DNA from: DATEMK01 sp035275625
Lineage (GTDB): Bacteria; Bacteroidota; Bacteroidia; AKYH767-A; OLB10
DNA length: 14,523 nt
Reading direction: 5' to 3'
Assembly: GCA_035275625.1 (NCBI GenBank)
Contig: DATEMK010000343.1
Location: 1-14,523, forward strand
How positions within the stretch are numbered: position 1 is the first letter of the stretch; each line of letters starts with the position of its first letter. Below the pieces are notes generated by a model. It had not been told where the DNA came from. It saw nothing but the letters and a program-made list of their open reading frames with translations, and made no database searches. Shown here one piece after another: positions 1 through 8,455 of the stretch. The translations under genes were made by a program, and so were the position numbers.

Positions 1-1578
1 GCCTGTTATAGATGCGCTGGGCAGCTGATTTACAGTAACTGTGGCGGAGCCTGCAGTATTTCCCGTACATCCTGCTCCTGTAACAGTGGGTGTCAACGTA
101 TACACTGTAGTTGTTGCCGGGGTAACAGGAATTGTTACACTACTACTGCTGGTGTTAAATGGCCCCATCAGCGTTGCTCCGGCCATGTAACTATATACAA
201 ATGGAGCTGAACCGGTAAAATTGATTGTAAGATTTGTTGGAGTGCCGGCACATACAGTTGCAGTACCGGAAATTTGCGCAGTTGGCAATGCAGTAACCGA
301 AACGGTAGCACTGCCTGCAGTATTTCCTGTACAATTTGCATCACTTACTGTGGGCGCCAGTGTATAGGTTGTTGTTACTGCAGGAATAACGGCAATTACT
401 GCCGGGCTTGTATTAGCAATTAAAGGCCCTACCGGATTACCATTTGCCAGGTAAGTGTATTGCCAGGGTCCTGTCCCGGTAAAATTAAAATTCAGGTTGG
501 CCGGTTGTCCCGCACAAATAGTCTGTGTGCCTGAAATTTGAGCGGTGGGTAAAACATTTACATTTACTGTTGCCTGACCACTTACTGTACCAGCGCAATT
601 TGCATTGCTTACGCTCACTAAAGTATAATTTGTGGTGGTGCCTGGGGTAACGGAAACGACAGCCGGATTTGTTGCATTAGTTACAGTTACATTTCCTGGA
701 TTATAAGTAAAACTATAAGGTCCTGGCGCACCTCCGAAATTCACTGTAAAGTTAGCCTGTTGCCCGGAGCAAATTGTTGGGTTACCTGAAATCGCTGCAG
801 TCGGAAGCGGATTAACGGTTATTATTGCCGGAACCCCGGTAATTGAGCCGGTGCAGTTAGCATTGCTTACGGCAACAAGAGTATAGTTTGTTGTAGAAAC
901 GGGCGATACTGGAATAATTGTCGGGTTAGAAGCGCCATTTACAACAATTCCACCGGGATTATAAGTAAAAGAATATGGTCCCGGAGCATTCGCAAATGTC
1001 ACGGTTAAATTTGCATTCTGCCCAGTGCATATCGCTGTAGTCCCTGTTATTGAAGCAGTGGGCAATGTATTAACTGTAATTGCAGCATTTCCGCTGACAG
1101 TTCCCGGGCAATTTGCATTACTTACAGAAACAAGCGTGTAATTTGTTGTCGCAGCAGGCGAAACAGGTATAACAGTTGGATTGGCAGCATTATTTACCAC
1201 GATTCCACCCGGGTTATAGGTGAATGAATACGGTCCCGGAGCATTTGCAAAATTAATTGTCAGGTTTGCATTTTGACCCGCACATATTGCAGTGGTTCCG
1301 CTTATTGTCGCTGCAGGAATAGTGTTAACTGTAATATTTGCATTGCCTGAAATAGTTCCGGTGCAGGTTGAATTTTTCACACTGTCCAAAGTATAATTGA
1401 ATGTTGTGGCAGGACTTACGGGAATAAGTAAAGGATTACTGGCAGTCGTGCCGCTCACCATTCCTGCTGGACCATTGTAATAATAAGTCCATGGGCCGGT
1501 TCCGGTAAATGTAAAAGTCAGATTCGTATTTTGTCCTGCGCAAATACTTGCCGTTCCGCTAATGTTAGCCGTTGGAAT
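1..1578 (-). repeat. In-frame tandem array of PKD/Ig-like repeats (6 full units + partial seventh)
   Basis: Units begin at 1578, 1320, 1065, 807, 552, 288 and 24. Their lengths are 258, 255, 258, 255, 264 and 264 bp (85-88 residues). Each opens with (I/L)PtA.IsGt..iCaGq, then a hydrophobic F.g.gP...Y stretch, then TT.YTL..vs.a.CtG and ends in aTvtVN. Units 2-4 share GPYSFTYNPG and form a closer subgroup than units 1, 5 and 6, which suggests local expansion by duplication. All lengths are multiples of three, so the frame is kept. Confidence 0.9.
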
Positions 1579-3753
1579 AGCATTTACAGTCACAATTGTT
1601 GAGGTAGAGGACGTGCAGCCTCCCGGCATAAATGTAAGCGTGACTGTATAGGTCTGAGCCGCGGAAACTGTAATGGTTTGAGTGGTTGCCCCGGTGCTCC
1701 ATGAATACGATGTTGCATTATTCGGGATGGCGGTTAATGTAACATTCTGACCTGTGCAAAACGCGGGATTATTGGGAATGATTGCACAGACAGGAGCCGG
1801 ATTAATAACATGTATTCCCGCATAAGCCGACCATGAGGTACAATTCAGGCTGTCATCTCTTGTCAATATTCTGTAAGTCACAGTATCATCACAAATTGTA
1901 TTTGTTGTCGGATCTGTGTATGTAAAATCAGGGTGTAACGTAGAATCAATCAGGGTCCATGTGCCAATAGGAAATTCCTTATAAATCCAATATTTGGTAC
2001 TTGAAGTTGCAAGCAATGGGTTATGCACGGGATTCCATACCAAATCAACAACACCTCCTGCGCCCTGGGTGGCAATGGGTTTCATTGTACGAACAATATT
2101 AGATTCAATAGAAATACTGTCGCTGTCGCACCCGCATCTTGTGAACATTTTAATATAAAGCGAACTATTCTGGGCATGAGTACCTAATATCGCTGTCTGA
2201 CGGGCATTTGGAAGTATTTTGGTAGTCGTGTAATACTGGTTTAAGCTTCCATATACGCTGTCCATTAAAAAATACGGACCTCCGGCATTTAATGACGCCC
2301 AAATTTCATAACTGGCAAACGTTGCGTGAGTGTCTCTCGGTGTCGGGGGAGCCCAGCTTAATTCAACATCTCCAAATTTATTTAATACAGAAGCGCATTT
2401 AATTTTCGGTGGTAAAAGTTTCGGTGGCCTCATAACTGTCACCCGAATCGTTGAAATACTGATACCGTTTGCAGGGCAGAAATCATCGCTTGCTTTAATT
2501 ACAAAATTGTACGTATTTGATATCCGGGTACAATTCGTATCAAGCCCTTTTACATGCCCGCAGGTGGTTCTCCAGTAAAATACCTCTTGTAAAAAAGCGG
2601 GAAAGGAAGCGGGAGGAGGAGGTGACATTGTTGCACAGGGAGGAAGGACACAACCTGTAGTCTGGCTGGTATAACCCGCTCCGAATTCATTTCCTGATGC
2701 AGTGAATGTTATGATCTGTGATGAATTAGGCGGATGAACATCAAAGTCAGTGGCATTCAATCTGAACCTGACAGTATCTCCTGCAATAACGGTGTCTGAG
2801 TTACTGGTCCAGGGAGTAAGTGACGGAAGATTGATAGGAAATGGAACAGTCGGGGGAAAATTTTTAGGATTGCCTGCCATTGGAATATAACATCCGCTCA
2901 TTAAAACTACATTTATTTCCCGCCATATTTCAGCGGCAATCACATTGCATTTATAAGCAGTCGCTTTTATCACGGTTGCAAAGTATCCACCTGTGGCGGA
3001 ATTATAGGTCAGCTCTCCGCTTTGTGCGTTTAATGTTGGTGTACCGGGTAATTGACTGTTCACGCTGTATCCCGGGGCAAAAGGAATGGCGGGAGTCCAG
3101 GGATAGGGCCCATCATCAATAGGGGAATCCCATGAATAAACTATGGAATCCAATTCAGCATCCACAGCATTGTGATTGTAAGTATAAAGATATCCGGTGC
3201 AAATAATGGTGCTGGGCTTTTCTGCAAAATAAGGTGAATTGTCATGGCACTGACCGGCTATAAAACCCGGATAAGGATACATTTTCGCCCTTAATCCGAA
3301 TCCGATGCCTCCGGCACCGGCAATGTTTGTTAATGCATTGCTTCTGCAACATTCGCCCCACCAAAATGCCCAGCCTCCTGCCGGTGGGGTACCACCTAAA
3401 ACTGTGGGTGCAGATTGATATACAAACTCAGATACAAGGCCAGGAATAGGATTTCCACCATTTCCACTAAGACATGAATCGCAATTCTTATTGCCAGTGC
3501 CGGAACTCCCATCCGGACTAATGTCAGTTACTGAAACAAGATTCAATGCAATACCAGTCCCAGAAAAACTCGGATGATTTGTCGCCAAAGTAGGAGTACT
3601 TGGAAGAATACCGTTACAATCTCTGTAAAACTTTAATTTCAAAACATAAGATGTACCGGTGCATGTCCAGGTGATTTCTCCTCCCATGCCGTGCGAGGCA
3701 AACAGGCGGGTGGAAATTAAAAGTAAAGTGATGGTGTAGAGTAATTTTTTCAC
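1..3753 (-). CDS. Giant secreted adhesin-like protein with FN3 and tandem PKD/Ig-like repeats (C-terminus off window)
   Basis: An uninterrupted frame of 1251 codons begins at GTG (3753) and is still open at base 1. No other in-frame start exists upstream before a stop at 3801, so GTG is the likely start. Residues 1-19 form a signal peptide (VKKLL, a hydrophobic stretch, then LFA|SHG). Residues 20 to about 430 contain the Bacteroidota N-terminal signature GGEITWTCTG...LKFYRDCNG and a GELTY..TGGYFATV module. About 447-545 and 551-647 look like two fibronectin type III domains (VELSWAPP, VDLVWNPV). A PKD/Ig-like unit follows at about 652-725, then six complete and one partial repeat from residue 726. 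Proteins of this build normally end in a T9SS or gliding-type sorting domain, which would lie outside the window. The likely role is a cell-surface or secreted adhesin; the ligand is unknown. Confidence 0.88.
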   Translation of the reverse strand, partial: MKKLLYTITLLLISTRLFASHGMGGEITWTCTGTSYVLKLKFYRDCNGILPSTPTLATNHPSFSGTGIALNLVSVTDISPDGSSGTGNKNCDSCLSGNGGNPIPGLVSEFVYQSAPTVLGGTPPAGGWAFWWGECCRSNALTNIAGAGGIGFGLRAKMYPYPGFIAGQCHDNSPYFAEKPSTIICTGYLYTYNHNAVDAELDSIVYSWDSPIDDGPYPWTPAIPFAPGYSVNSQLPGTPTLNAQSGELTYNSATGGYFATVIKATAYKCNVIAAEIWREINVVLMSGCYIPMAGNPKNFPPTVPFPINLPSLTPWTSNSDTVIAGDTVRFRLNATDFDVHPPNSSQIITFTASGNEFGAGYTSQTTGCVLPPCATMSPPPPASFPAFLQEVFYWRTTCGHVKGLDTNCTRISNTYNFVIKASDDFCPANGISISTIRVTVMRPPKLLPPKIKCASVLNKFGDVELSWAPPTPRDTHATFASYEIWASLNAGGPYFLMDSVYGSLNQYYTTTKILPNARQTAILGTHAQNSSLYIKMFTRCGCDSDSISIESNIVRTMKPIATQGAGGVVDLVWNPVHNPLLATSSTKYWIYKEFPIGTWTLIDSTLHPDFTYTDPTTNTICDDTVTYRILTRDDSLNCTSWSAYAGIHVINPAPVCAIIPNNPAFCTGQNVTLTAIPNNATSYSWSTGATTQTITVSAAQTYTVTLTFMPGGCTSSTSTIVTVNAIPTANISGTASICAGQNTNLTFTFTGTGPWTYYYNGPAGMVSGTTASNPLLIPVSPATTFNYTLDSVKNSTCTGTISGNANITVNTIPAATISGTTAICAGQNANLTINFANAPGPYSFTYNPGGIVVNNAANPTVIPVSPAATTNYTLVSVSNANCPGTVSGNAAITVNTLPTASITGTTAICTGQNANLTVTFANAPGPYSFTYNPGGIVVNGASNPTIIPVSPVSTTNYTLVAVSNANCTGSITGVPAIITVNPLPTAAISGNPTICSGQQANFTVNFGGAPGPYSFTYNPGNVTVTNATNPAVVSVTPGTTTNYTLVSVSNANCAGTVSGQATVNVNVLPTAQISGTQTICAGQPANLNFNFTGTGPWQYTYLANGNPVGPLIANTSPAVIAVIPAVTTTYTLAPTVSDANCTGNTAGSATVSVTALPTAQISGTATVCAGTPTNLTINFTGSAPFVYSYMAGATLMGPFNTSSSSVTIPVTPATTTVYTLTPTVTGAGCTGNTAGSATVTVNQLPSASITG

Positions 3754-3793
3754 TGCTGAATGGTTTAGAGTTTTTTGAGTGAACTTAAGCGAA

Positions 3794-3801
3794 CAAATTT
3801 A
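3794..3801 (-). promoter_or_regulatory. Candidate -7 box (TAAATTTG) of the adhesin gene
   Basis: On the coding strand TAAATTTG fits the Bacteroidota -7 consensus TAnnTTTG and lies about 40 nt before the GTG start. The nearest upstream TTTG (3816-3819) is only 14 nt away instead of the usual 19-21, so the assignment is weak. Confidence 0.3.
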
Positions 3802-3924
3802 TGAAAGATTATTGACAAAAAGAATTTTTTTGAAATACTTTTTAACAAATTATACGAATTGTCCAAAAAAATGATTCATTATCTCCAAAAGACGCTTGTT
3901 CACAATGAAAAGTCGCATCGTAAG

Positions 3925-3958
3925 AAAAAAAAGTTTTCAACCGATTTTGACCTCGGTT
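3925..3958 (-). terminator. Possible intrinsic terminator overlapping the end of the M16 gene
   Basis: On the coding strand a 6-bp stem AACCGA / TCGGTT (3958-3953 and 3944-3939) with an 8-nt loop overlaps the last codons and stop of the M16 gene. It is followed after a few bases by eight T residues (3932-3925). The stem is short, so termination strength is uncertain. Confidence 0.4.
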
Positions 3959-5214
3959 AACAATTCGGTGCTCAAATATTTTTGTGCAAGATTTTGTATT
4001 TTTTCAGAGGAAATTGTATGAACCGAATGAATGTATTCGTAAAAATATTCATATCCCAGGTTAAAAGTCAAAATACTTTTCAACCGGTCGGCAAGGGCAA
4101 AAGGCCCGTCAATGCTTCTTTGAAATGCACCGATAAGATAATTTCTGACAAGTTCCAGTTCTGCAGCAGGAATAAGTTCACCTCTTAATTTTTTAATTTC
4201 AAAATAAATTTCTTTTAACGCAGCATCGCGCACCTCCACTCCCACTTCTGTGGCAATAAAAAAATACCCGGTGTTTTGAAGTGATACCAAAGCCGATCCT
4301 ATTCCATAAGTATACCCTTTGTCTTCGCGGATGTTCGACATGAGCCTGGAACCAAAATATCCTCCGAGAATGGTGTTTAAAATACTCATCCCTTTATAAT
4401 CGGGATGTGCTTTATTGAAAAGCACACGGCCAATTCTCAAACCGGATTGCACGGCACCTTGTTTCTCCATAAAATATTTTCCTCCCATGCTACCATTCTG
4501 AAAACCCGGAGTTGAAATGGTGTTTTTTATCAAAGGTGTCTTTCCAAAAAAATTGCTGATAAGTTTTAGAGCGCTCTCCCTCACTTTGCCGGAAACCACA
4601 ATTGCAAAGATTCCATTCAGGTAATTTGCATGATGAAAATTCAGCAGCGTATTTTTATCAATCTTATCATAATCCTCAACAGCCTGGTAAAATCCATAAG
4701 GTGAAAGCTGTCCGAAAAGTTTTTGATTAAAAGTTTTGCGCGCCACATAATCCACTTTGTTATTGTTGACCTGCAACCGCTGCTTGTTTTGAATCTTAAA
4801 CGTTTCTATTTCCTGCTCCGGAAACACGGGTTCTGAAATAATTTCATGGTACAAAGGAAAAACCTTTTCGAGGAATTTATTCAGCGTGATTAAACTCACC
4901 GAAGCCCAGTCAGCAGTAGATTCAGCGTGAAGAAATGCACCGTAAAATTCAAACTCCTCTGCAATCTCCACTGCTGAATGATGTTTGGTTCCCTCGTCCA
5001 GCAGTTCATTGGTTGCACCGGCAATCAAAAAGTTTTTATGTTCCGAAGCCCCCGCTTTAAAAATAATTTCAATCTTAATAACATCCTGCTCTCCTGCATT
5101 AATTACATAAATGGGAATGCCATTTTCCAAAACAATTTTTTCCGGCTCCCGGATTTTTATTTCATCAGGTTTTATCAAAGCCGGAGCTATATTTCTATCA
5201 TACATATTTGTCAT
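3937..5214 (-). CDS. M16B metallopeptidase-family subunit without zinc motif (R/Y-pair subunit)
   Basis: This 425-residue protein has the two-lobed M16 fold signature but lacks HxxEH: the corresponding region reads TNELLDEGT (68-76). The second lobe keeps the substrate-binding loop with R296 and Y301 in NIREDKGYTYG. In known bacterial M16B heterodimers one subunit carries zinc and the other carries this R/Y pair, so the protein is probably the non-catalytic partner of the gene just upstream (43-nt gap, same strand). No signal peptide is evident at the annotated start (MTNMYDRN), so it may act in the cytoplasm or periplasm with its partner. The intact frame and retained R/Y pair argue against a decaying gene. 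Confidence 0.88.
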   Translation of the reverse strand: MTNMYDRNIAPALIKPDEIKIREPEKIVLENGIPIYVINAGEQDVIKIEIIFKAGASEHKNFLIAGATNELLDEGTKHHSAVEIAEEFEFYGAFLHAESTADWASVSLITLNKFLEKVFPLYHEIISEPVFPEQEIETFKIQNKQRLQVNNNKVDYVARKTFNQKLFGQLSPYGFYQAVEDYDKIDKNTLLNFHHANYLNGIFAIVVSGKVRESALKLISNFFGKTPLIKNTISTPGFQNGSMGGKYFMEKQGAVQSGLRIGRVLFNKAHPDYKGMSILNTILGGYFGSRLMSNIREDKGYTYGIGSALVSLQNTGYFFIATEVGVEVRDAALKEIYFEIKKLRGELIPAAELELVRNYLIGAFQRSIDGPFALADRLKSILTFNLGYEYFYEYIHSVHTISSEKIQNLAQKYLSTELLTEVKIG

Positions 5215-5257
5215 TTTTATCTGTGATGTAACTAAAAAATAAATGTTAATTACCCAT

Positions 5258-6502
5258 TCATTTTCCTGCCTGGTAATAAAGCACCGAGCAATTTTCCTCT
5301 CTCAAAATATCATTCGCAACCTGCTGTACCTCTGCACCGGTAACAGCATTATAAAAATCAACTTGTGAATTAATGTCCGATGCATTGCCCAGCATTTCAA
5401 AATAAGCAAGATTGAGCGCCCGGTTGGCAATATTTATTTCTGAGAAAACAATGCCTGATTCTAATTGCTGTTTTGATTTTTTCAATTCCTTTTCACCTGC
5501 TTTTTCATTCTTAATTTTTGCAATCTCAGTATCAATTGCTTTTTCTGCCTGTTCCATTTCAACACCATTTACAAGCCTTCCCTCAAATACAAAAAGGCTT
5601 TTATCGAGATCACCCATCAGGTAGGCATTCATTTCTGTAAATAATTTTTGCTCTTTAACCAGTGACTGGTAAAGCCGCGATGATTTTCCTTTAGATAAAA
5701 CATCGGACAATAAATCAGTTGCGTAAAATTCCTTATCCATCCTTGAACAGCAATGATATGTTTTATAAATCCTGCTTGCCGGAACGTTCTTTTCAACTTT
5801 CAAAATTCTTTTTTCTTTCTGAACCGGTTCCATTGCATAATTACCGTTTTTTCCTTTAGGTGTCCCTGGCGTTATCGGCTCAAACCACTTTTCCGCAAGT
5901 TCCCTTGCCTGTTTAACTGTCACATTTCCAGAAAGCGTTAGTATGGCATTTTCAGGACGGTAATAATTTGAAAAAAAACTTTTCACATCATCAATGGCAG
6001 CATTTTCAATATGCGAAATATCTTTTCCTATCGTAGCCCATTTATACGGATGCACCTTATACGCCAGCGGGCGCAGCAGCAGCCACACATCGCCATACGG
6101 CTGGTTCAGGTAACGCTGCTTGAATTCCTCAATCACCACATTTCGCTGCACATCAAGACTTTTTTCCGAGAAAGCAAGGCTCAGCATCCGGTCACTTTCC
6201 AGCCAGAAAGCGGTTTCTAAGTTTTCTGCCGAAAGGGTAAGGTAATAATTCGTAAAATCATTATTGGTAAACGCATTGTTCTCCCCTCCTGCCCTTTGCA
6301 GCGGTTCATCATAATTCGGAATATTTACCGAACCTCCGAACATCAGGTGCTCAAACAAATGCGCAAAGCCGGTTTTATTTTCATCCTCATCGCGCGCGCC
6401 CACCTTGTAAAGAATATTCATGGCCGCAAGCGGGGTGCTGGGGTCTTCATTCACGATCACTTTTAACCCGTTCCTGAGCTCAAATTTTTCGAAAGAAATC
6501 AT
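5258..6502 (-). CDS. M16B zinc metallopeptidase, catalytic subunit
   Basis: This 414-residue protein has the inverted zinc motif HxxEH at 48-52 (GFAHLFEHLMFGG). The third zinc ligand is expected at E125/E126 in NVVIEEF, the usual distance downstream. ENNAFTNNDFTNYYLTL (74-90) is the typical active-site-cleft strand region. Length fits single M16B subunits (about 400-450 residues) that pair with a second polypeptide, here the next gene in the operon. The family degrades peptides or processes small proteins; the substrate cannot be read from the sequence. No clear signal peptide is present at this start. The stop precedes the partner's start by 43 nt, implying co-transcription. Confidence 0.92.
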   Translation of the reverse strand: MISFEKFELRNGLKVIVNEDPSTPLAAMNILYKVGARDEDENKTGFAHLFEHLMFGGSVNIPNYDEPLQRAGGENNAFTNNDFTNYYLTLSAENLETAFWLESDRMLSLAFSEKSLDVQRNVVIEEFKQRYLNQPYGDVWLLLRPLAYKVHPYKWATIGKDISHIENAAIDDVKSFFSNYYRPENAILTLSGNVTVKQARELAEKWFEPITPGTPKGKNGNYAMEPVQKEKRILKVEKNVPASRIYKTYHCCSRMDKEFYATDLLSDVLSKGKSSRLYQSLVKEQKLFTEMNAYLMGDLDKSLFVFEGRLVNGVEMEQAEKAIDTEIAKIKNEKAGEKELKKSKQQLESGIVFSEINIANRALNLAYFEMLGNASDINSQVDFYNAVTGAEVQQVANDILREENCSVLYYQAGK

Positions 6503-6711
6503 TTTTAATTTTTTGCAATATTAAGTAAATGCCGGGGAGCATTTAAAAAAACTTTATTGCGCAGCAAATTATTTCTATTTACTCCCTGCCTGCCGGCCTT
6601 GCTCCGCTGAAGTTTCAGCGAAGGCGATGCAGCCAGGCTTCACTAGTAGTTTTTTAATAATTAATTTCATTCTCTCCATCACCACTTTTCACAGCTGGCC
6701 AAAAGAAGTTA
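6503..6711. other. Intergenic region with a hairpin and a half palindrome
   Basis: The gap separates the 3' end of the unknown secreted gene from the M16 operon start. It contains CCTGCCTGCCGG (6585-6596), half of a palindrome also seen at 7493-7512 and 13261. It also has a perfect 7-bp inverted repeat CGCTGAA-GT-TTCAGCG (6605-6620) followed by GCAGCCAGGC. Near the M16 start, TAATATTG (6516-6523, coding strand) is a weak match to a -7 box; no partner -33 box stands out. Confidence 0.5.
6605..6620. repeat. Perfect inverted repeat (7-bp arms)
   Basis: CGCTGAA and TTCAGCG flank a 2-nt centre. It sits between the CCTGCCTGCCGG half palindrome and a GCAGCCAGGC word resembling the AGCCAGCC word of the modular repeats further right, so it may be a degraded relative. 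It has no T-tract and is not a convincing terminator. Confidence 0.6.
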
Positions 6712-7419
6712 TCAGCCATTATTTTTTCCATAGTAGCCCGCCAGCAGTTTATTCATCCTCATTACTGTTTTGGAAGGTTTCCTTTTGAAAGGAAGGAAAT
6801 CAAATGTCCTTACGTAGTAAGGGAACGGTCTTTTTAATTGTTCTAACTGGCCACTCATTATTTTCAGCGCCCCGAATCTCATATTCGATTTGTTATAATA
6901 CGCACTCTTCTGCTGAGGCCCGTTCTCTCCGGGAAAATAATAATAATTTGAAAAATGTTTTGTTGTTTCCTGCTCAATGATTCCAAATTCTGCTGTTAAA
7001 AATTTTTCATTGTTCAATTTGATTGTGGTATCAGGTTCCAAATTATCATTAAGAAAAACAATTCCATTTGTCTGACCTGATAAAATACTGTCAGAATAGT
7101 TGCTGAAAAAGAAATAAGCAGGACAAAATGTAAAATTATTTTTAAAGGCGGATATAATTTCTTTATTGTAGCGCAGCTGCCGCTTCATTATTCTATCCGC
7201 CAATTTATATTTCCTGATTTCCTTTAGAGAAGATACTGCATTTTCTTTTGTCTGTAATCGTACTAACAGAACTCCTGCTTTTAATTGTTTAATTTGCTCT
7301 TTCATTAAAATCCTTGCCTGTTTACGCTGACTTACTTTTTTGTCCGCTCCTTTTTCCTGTGCGTAAACTGCCGTGGGTATCAGGGCAAACAGGATGAATG
7401 CAATACACAGTCGTTTCAT
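6712..7419 (-). CDS. Exported protein of unknown function
   Basis: I do not recognise a characterised family for this 235-residue protein. Residues 1-20 are a signal peptide (MKRLC, hydrophobic core, VYA|QEKG), so it is exported. Residues 24-85 are strongly basic and probably helical (QRKQARILMKEQIKQLKAG, KYKLADRIMKRQLRYNKE). The middle part has an aromatic FCPAYFFFSNYSDSIL stretch, and residues 160-225 are rich in Tyr, Phe and Lys (RPFPYYVRTFDFLPFKRKPS). There is no T9SS sorting domain or lipobox, so a periplasmic location is the simplest inference. Its 3' end is followed by the repeat-rich gap before the M16 operon. Confidence 0.8.
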   Translation of the reverse strand: MKRLCIAFILFALIPTAVYAQEKGADKKVSQRKQARILMKEQIKQLKAGVLLVRLQTKENAVSSLKEIRKYKLADRIMKRQLRYNKEIISAFKNNFTFCPAYFFFSNYSDSILSGQTNGIVFLNDNLEPDTTIKLNNEKFLTAEFGIIEQETTKHFSNYYYFPGENGPQQKSAYYNKSNMRFGALKIMSGQLEQLKRPFPYYVRTFDFLPFKRKPSKTVMRMNKLLAGYYGKNNG

Positions 7420-7429
7420 GTTATGTTGA

Positions 7430-7460
7430 TTTCTTTTGATCTTGCTGTTATCCGTAGTTT
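7430..7460. repeat. Partial copy (right end) of the modular intergenic repeat
   Basis: TTTCTTTTGATCTTGCTGTT followed by ATCCG aligns with the conserved right ends at 8701-8732, 10290-10321 and 13920-13950. The following TACTCTCG also matches the flank of the 13950 copy. No matching left end exists, since the coding sequence of the exported protein begins at 7419, so this is a truncated copy. Confidence 0.55.
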
Positions 7461-7492
7461 TACTCTCGCTATGAAACTGTGCCTCTTCAATC

Positions 7493-7512
7493 CCTGCCTA
7501 CCGGCAGGCAGG
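7493..7512. repeat. Near-perfect 20-bp palindrome overlapping a stop codon
   Basis: CCTGCCTACCGGCAGGCAGG has 7-bp arms around ACCGGC. It contains the TAG stop (7498-7500, minus strand) of the secreted protein and encodes its last residues, PACR. Half copies lie at 6585-6596 and 13261-13272. Confidence 0.75.
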
Positions 7513-8439
7513 TTTCACAACCTTCCCTTTCTTAATCACTCCGTTTTTGTTTCTCACTTCGTAAAGATAAATACCTTTTGCAAGTTGCCCTGTATTTAAA
7601 GAAACAGCATTTATAAATTTCCTTTGCAATACCTTTCTCGAAGCAATATCATACAAAATGAATTCTGAAACGTCATTATTATCCAAAGCAATGCTTAAAA
7701 CATTTGAAAATGGATTAGGATAAACTGTGAGATTAAAATTTTCATTGTTTTCAATTATTCCTGTAGTGTTAGCAACTGAAATATCATCAATAAAATAATA
7801 TGCTGCATCAAAACCTGTCTGTTCAAATTGCTGAATTGCAGTTGATGAATCATCCACAAAGCTGCCAAAAGTAATATAGCTGTAAGCTGAATCAGCAACA
7901 AATGAAAAGGAGATATGCTGCCAGGCTGTATCGTATAAAATGGAACCTGTTACATATTTTGGAACGGCATTATAAATTACACCGCTTGCTAATTGAGTTA
8001 ACGGGTTTACCGTAAATGCAACACTCATCTGGTCCACTCCAAAGCCTCCGTAGTTACCGTTGGAAACTCCGTTTGTGATATAGAATGATACGTTGTAGAA
8101 TTGGCCGATGGTCAGTGGCGCTGAAAGAGCATGGGATATATATTCTCTGAAATTGCCGGAATAGTGCCAGATTATAAAGCCCATGACAGCGCTGCCGCCA
8201 TGAGGATAAACTGTTGCGAAATAAGAATTAGGAAGCTGCACATATCCCGATCCATTTATATGAAAATAATCAGGACTTCCTGAACCATTACAATTTGACC
8301 ATCCTATGGAATTTGCATATTGAGCCACATTTGTCGGCAAAGAAGAATATTGTTCAAAGTCCCCATTAGGCACAAGATTTTGTCCCTCACAAATCCTGCA
8401 AGTGAAAAAGATTATTATTAAGCAATACAGTTTATTCAT
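7498..8439 (-). CDS. Secreted protein with T9SS type A sorting domain
   Basis: This 313-residue protein has a signal peptide at 1-19 (MNKLYCLIIIFF..CEG|Q). It then starts with NLVPNGDFEQYSSLP, a common N-terminal signature of Bacteroidota secreted proteins with a jelly-roll, carbohydrate-binding-like domain (about 20-225, ending YYFIDDISV). Residues 236-309 are a type A T9SS sorting domain: YPNPF at 240-244, then LYDIASRKVL, LAKGIYLYEV and KKGKVVK. The protein is therefore expected to be secreted across the outer membrane by T9SS and attached or released. The last residues PACR and the stop come from a palindromic repeat, so the native end was probably near KVVK. No enzymatic motif is visible; a binding role is an inference. 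Confidence 0.87.
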   Translation of the reverse strand: MNKLYCLIIIFFTCRICEGQNLVPNGDFEQYSSLPTNVAQYANSIGWSNCNGSGSPDYFHINGSGYVQLPNSYFATVYPHGGSAVMGFIIWHYSGNFREYISHALSAPLTIGQFYNVSFYITNGVSNGNYGGFGVDQMSVAFTVNPLTQLASGVIYNAVPKYVTGSILYDTAWQHISFSFVADSAYSYITFGSFVDDSSTAIQQFEQTGFDAAYYFIDDISVANTTGIIENNENFNLTVYPNPFSNVLSIALDNNDVSEFILYDIASRKVLQRKFINAVSLNTGQLAKGIYLYEVRNKNGVIKKGKVVKPACR

Positions 8440-8455
8440 GGTGTAAAATTACGGA

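Noticed and set aside
1..1578. CRISPR-like regular repeats
   Set aside because: The roughly 258-bp periodicity is protein-coding and in frame throughout, with divergent units and no spacer structure.
2330..3122. Plus-strand open frames of about 80 codons
   Set aside because: They lie opposite the continuous 1251-codon adhesin frame and show no recognisable protein features; they are shadows.
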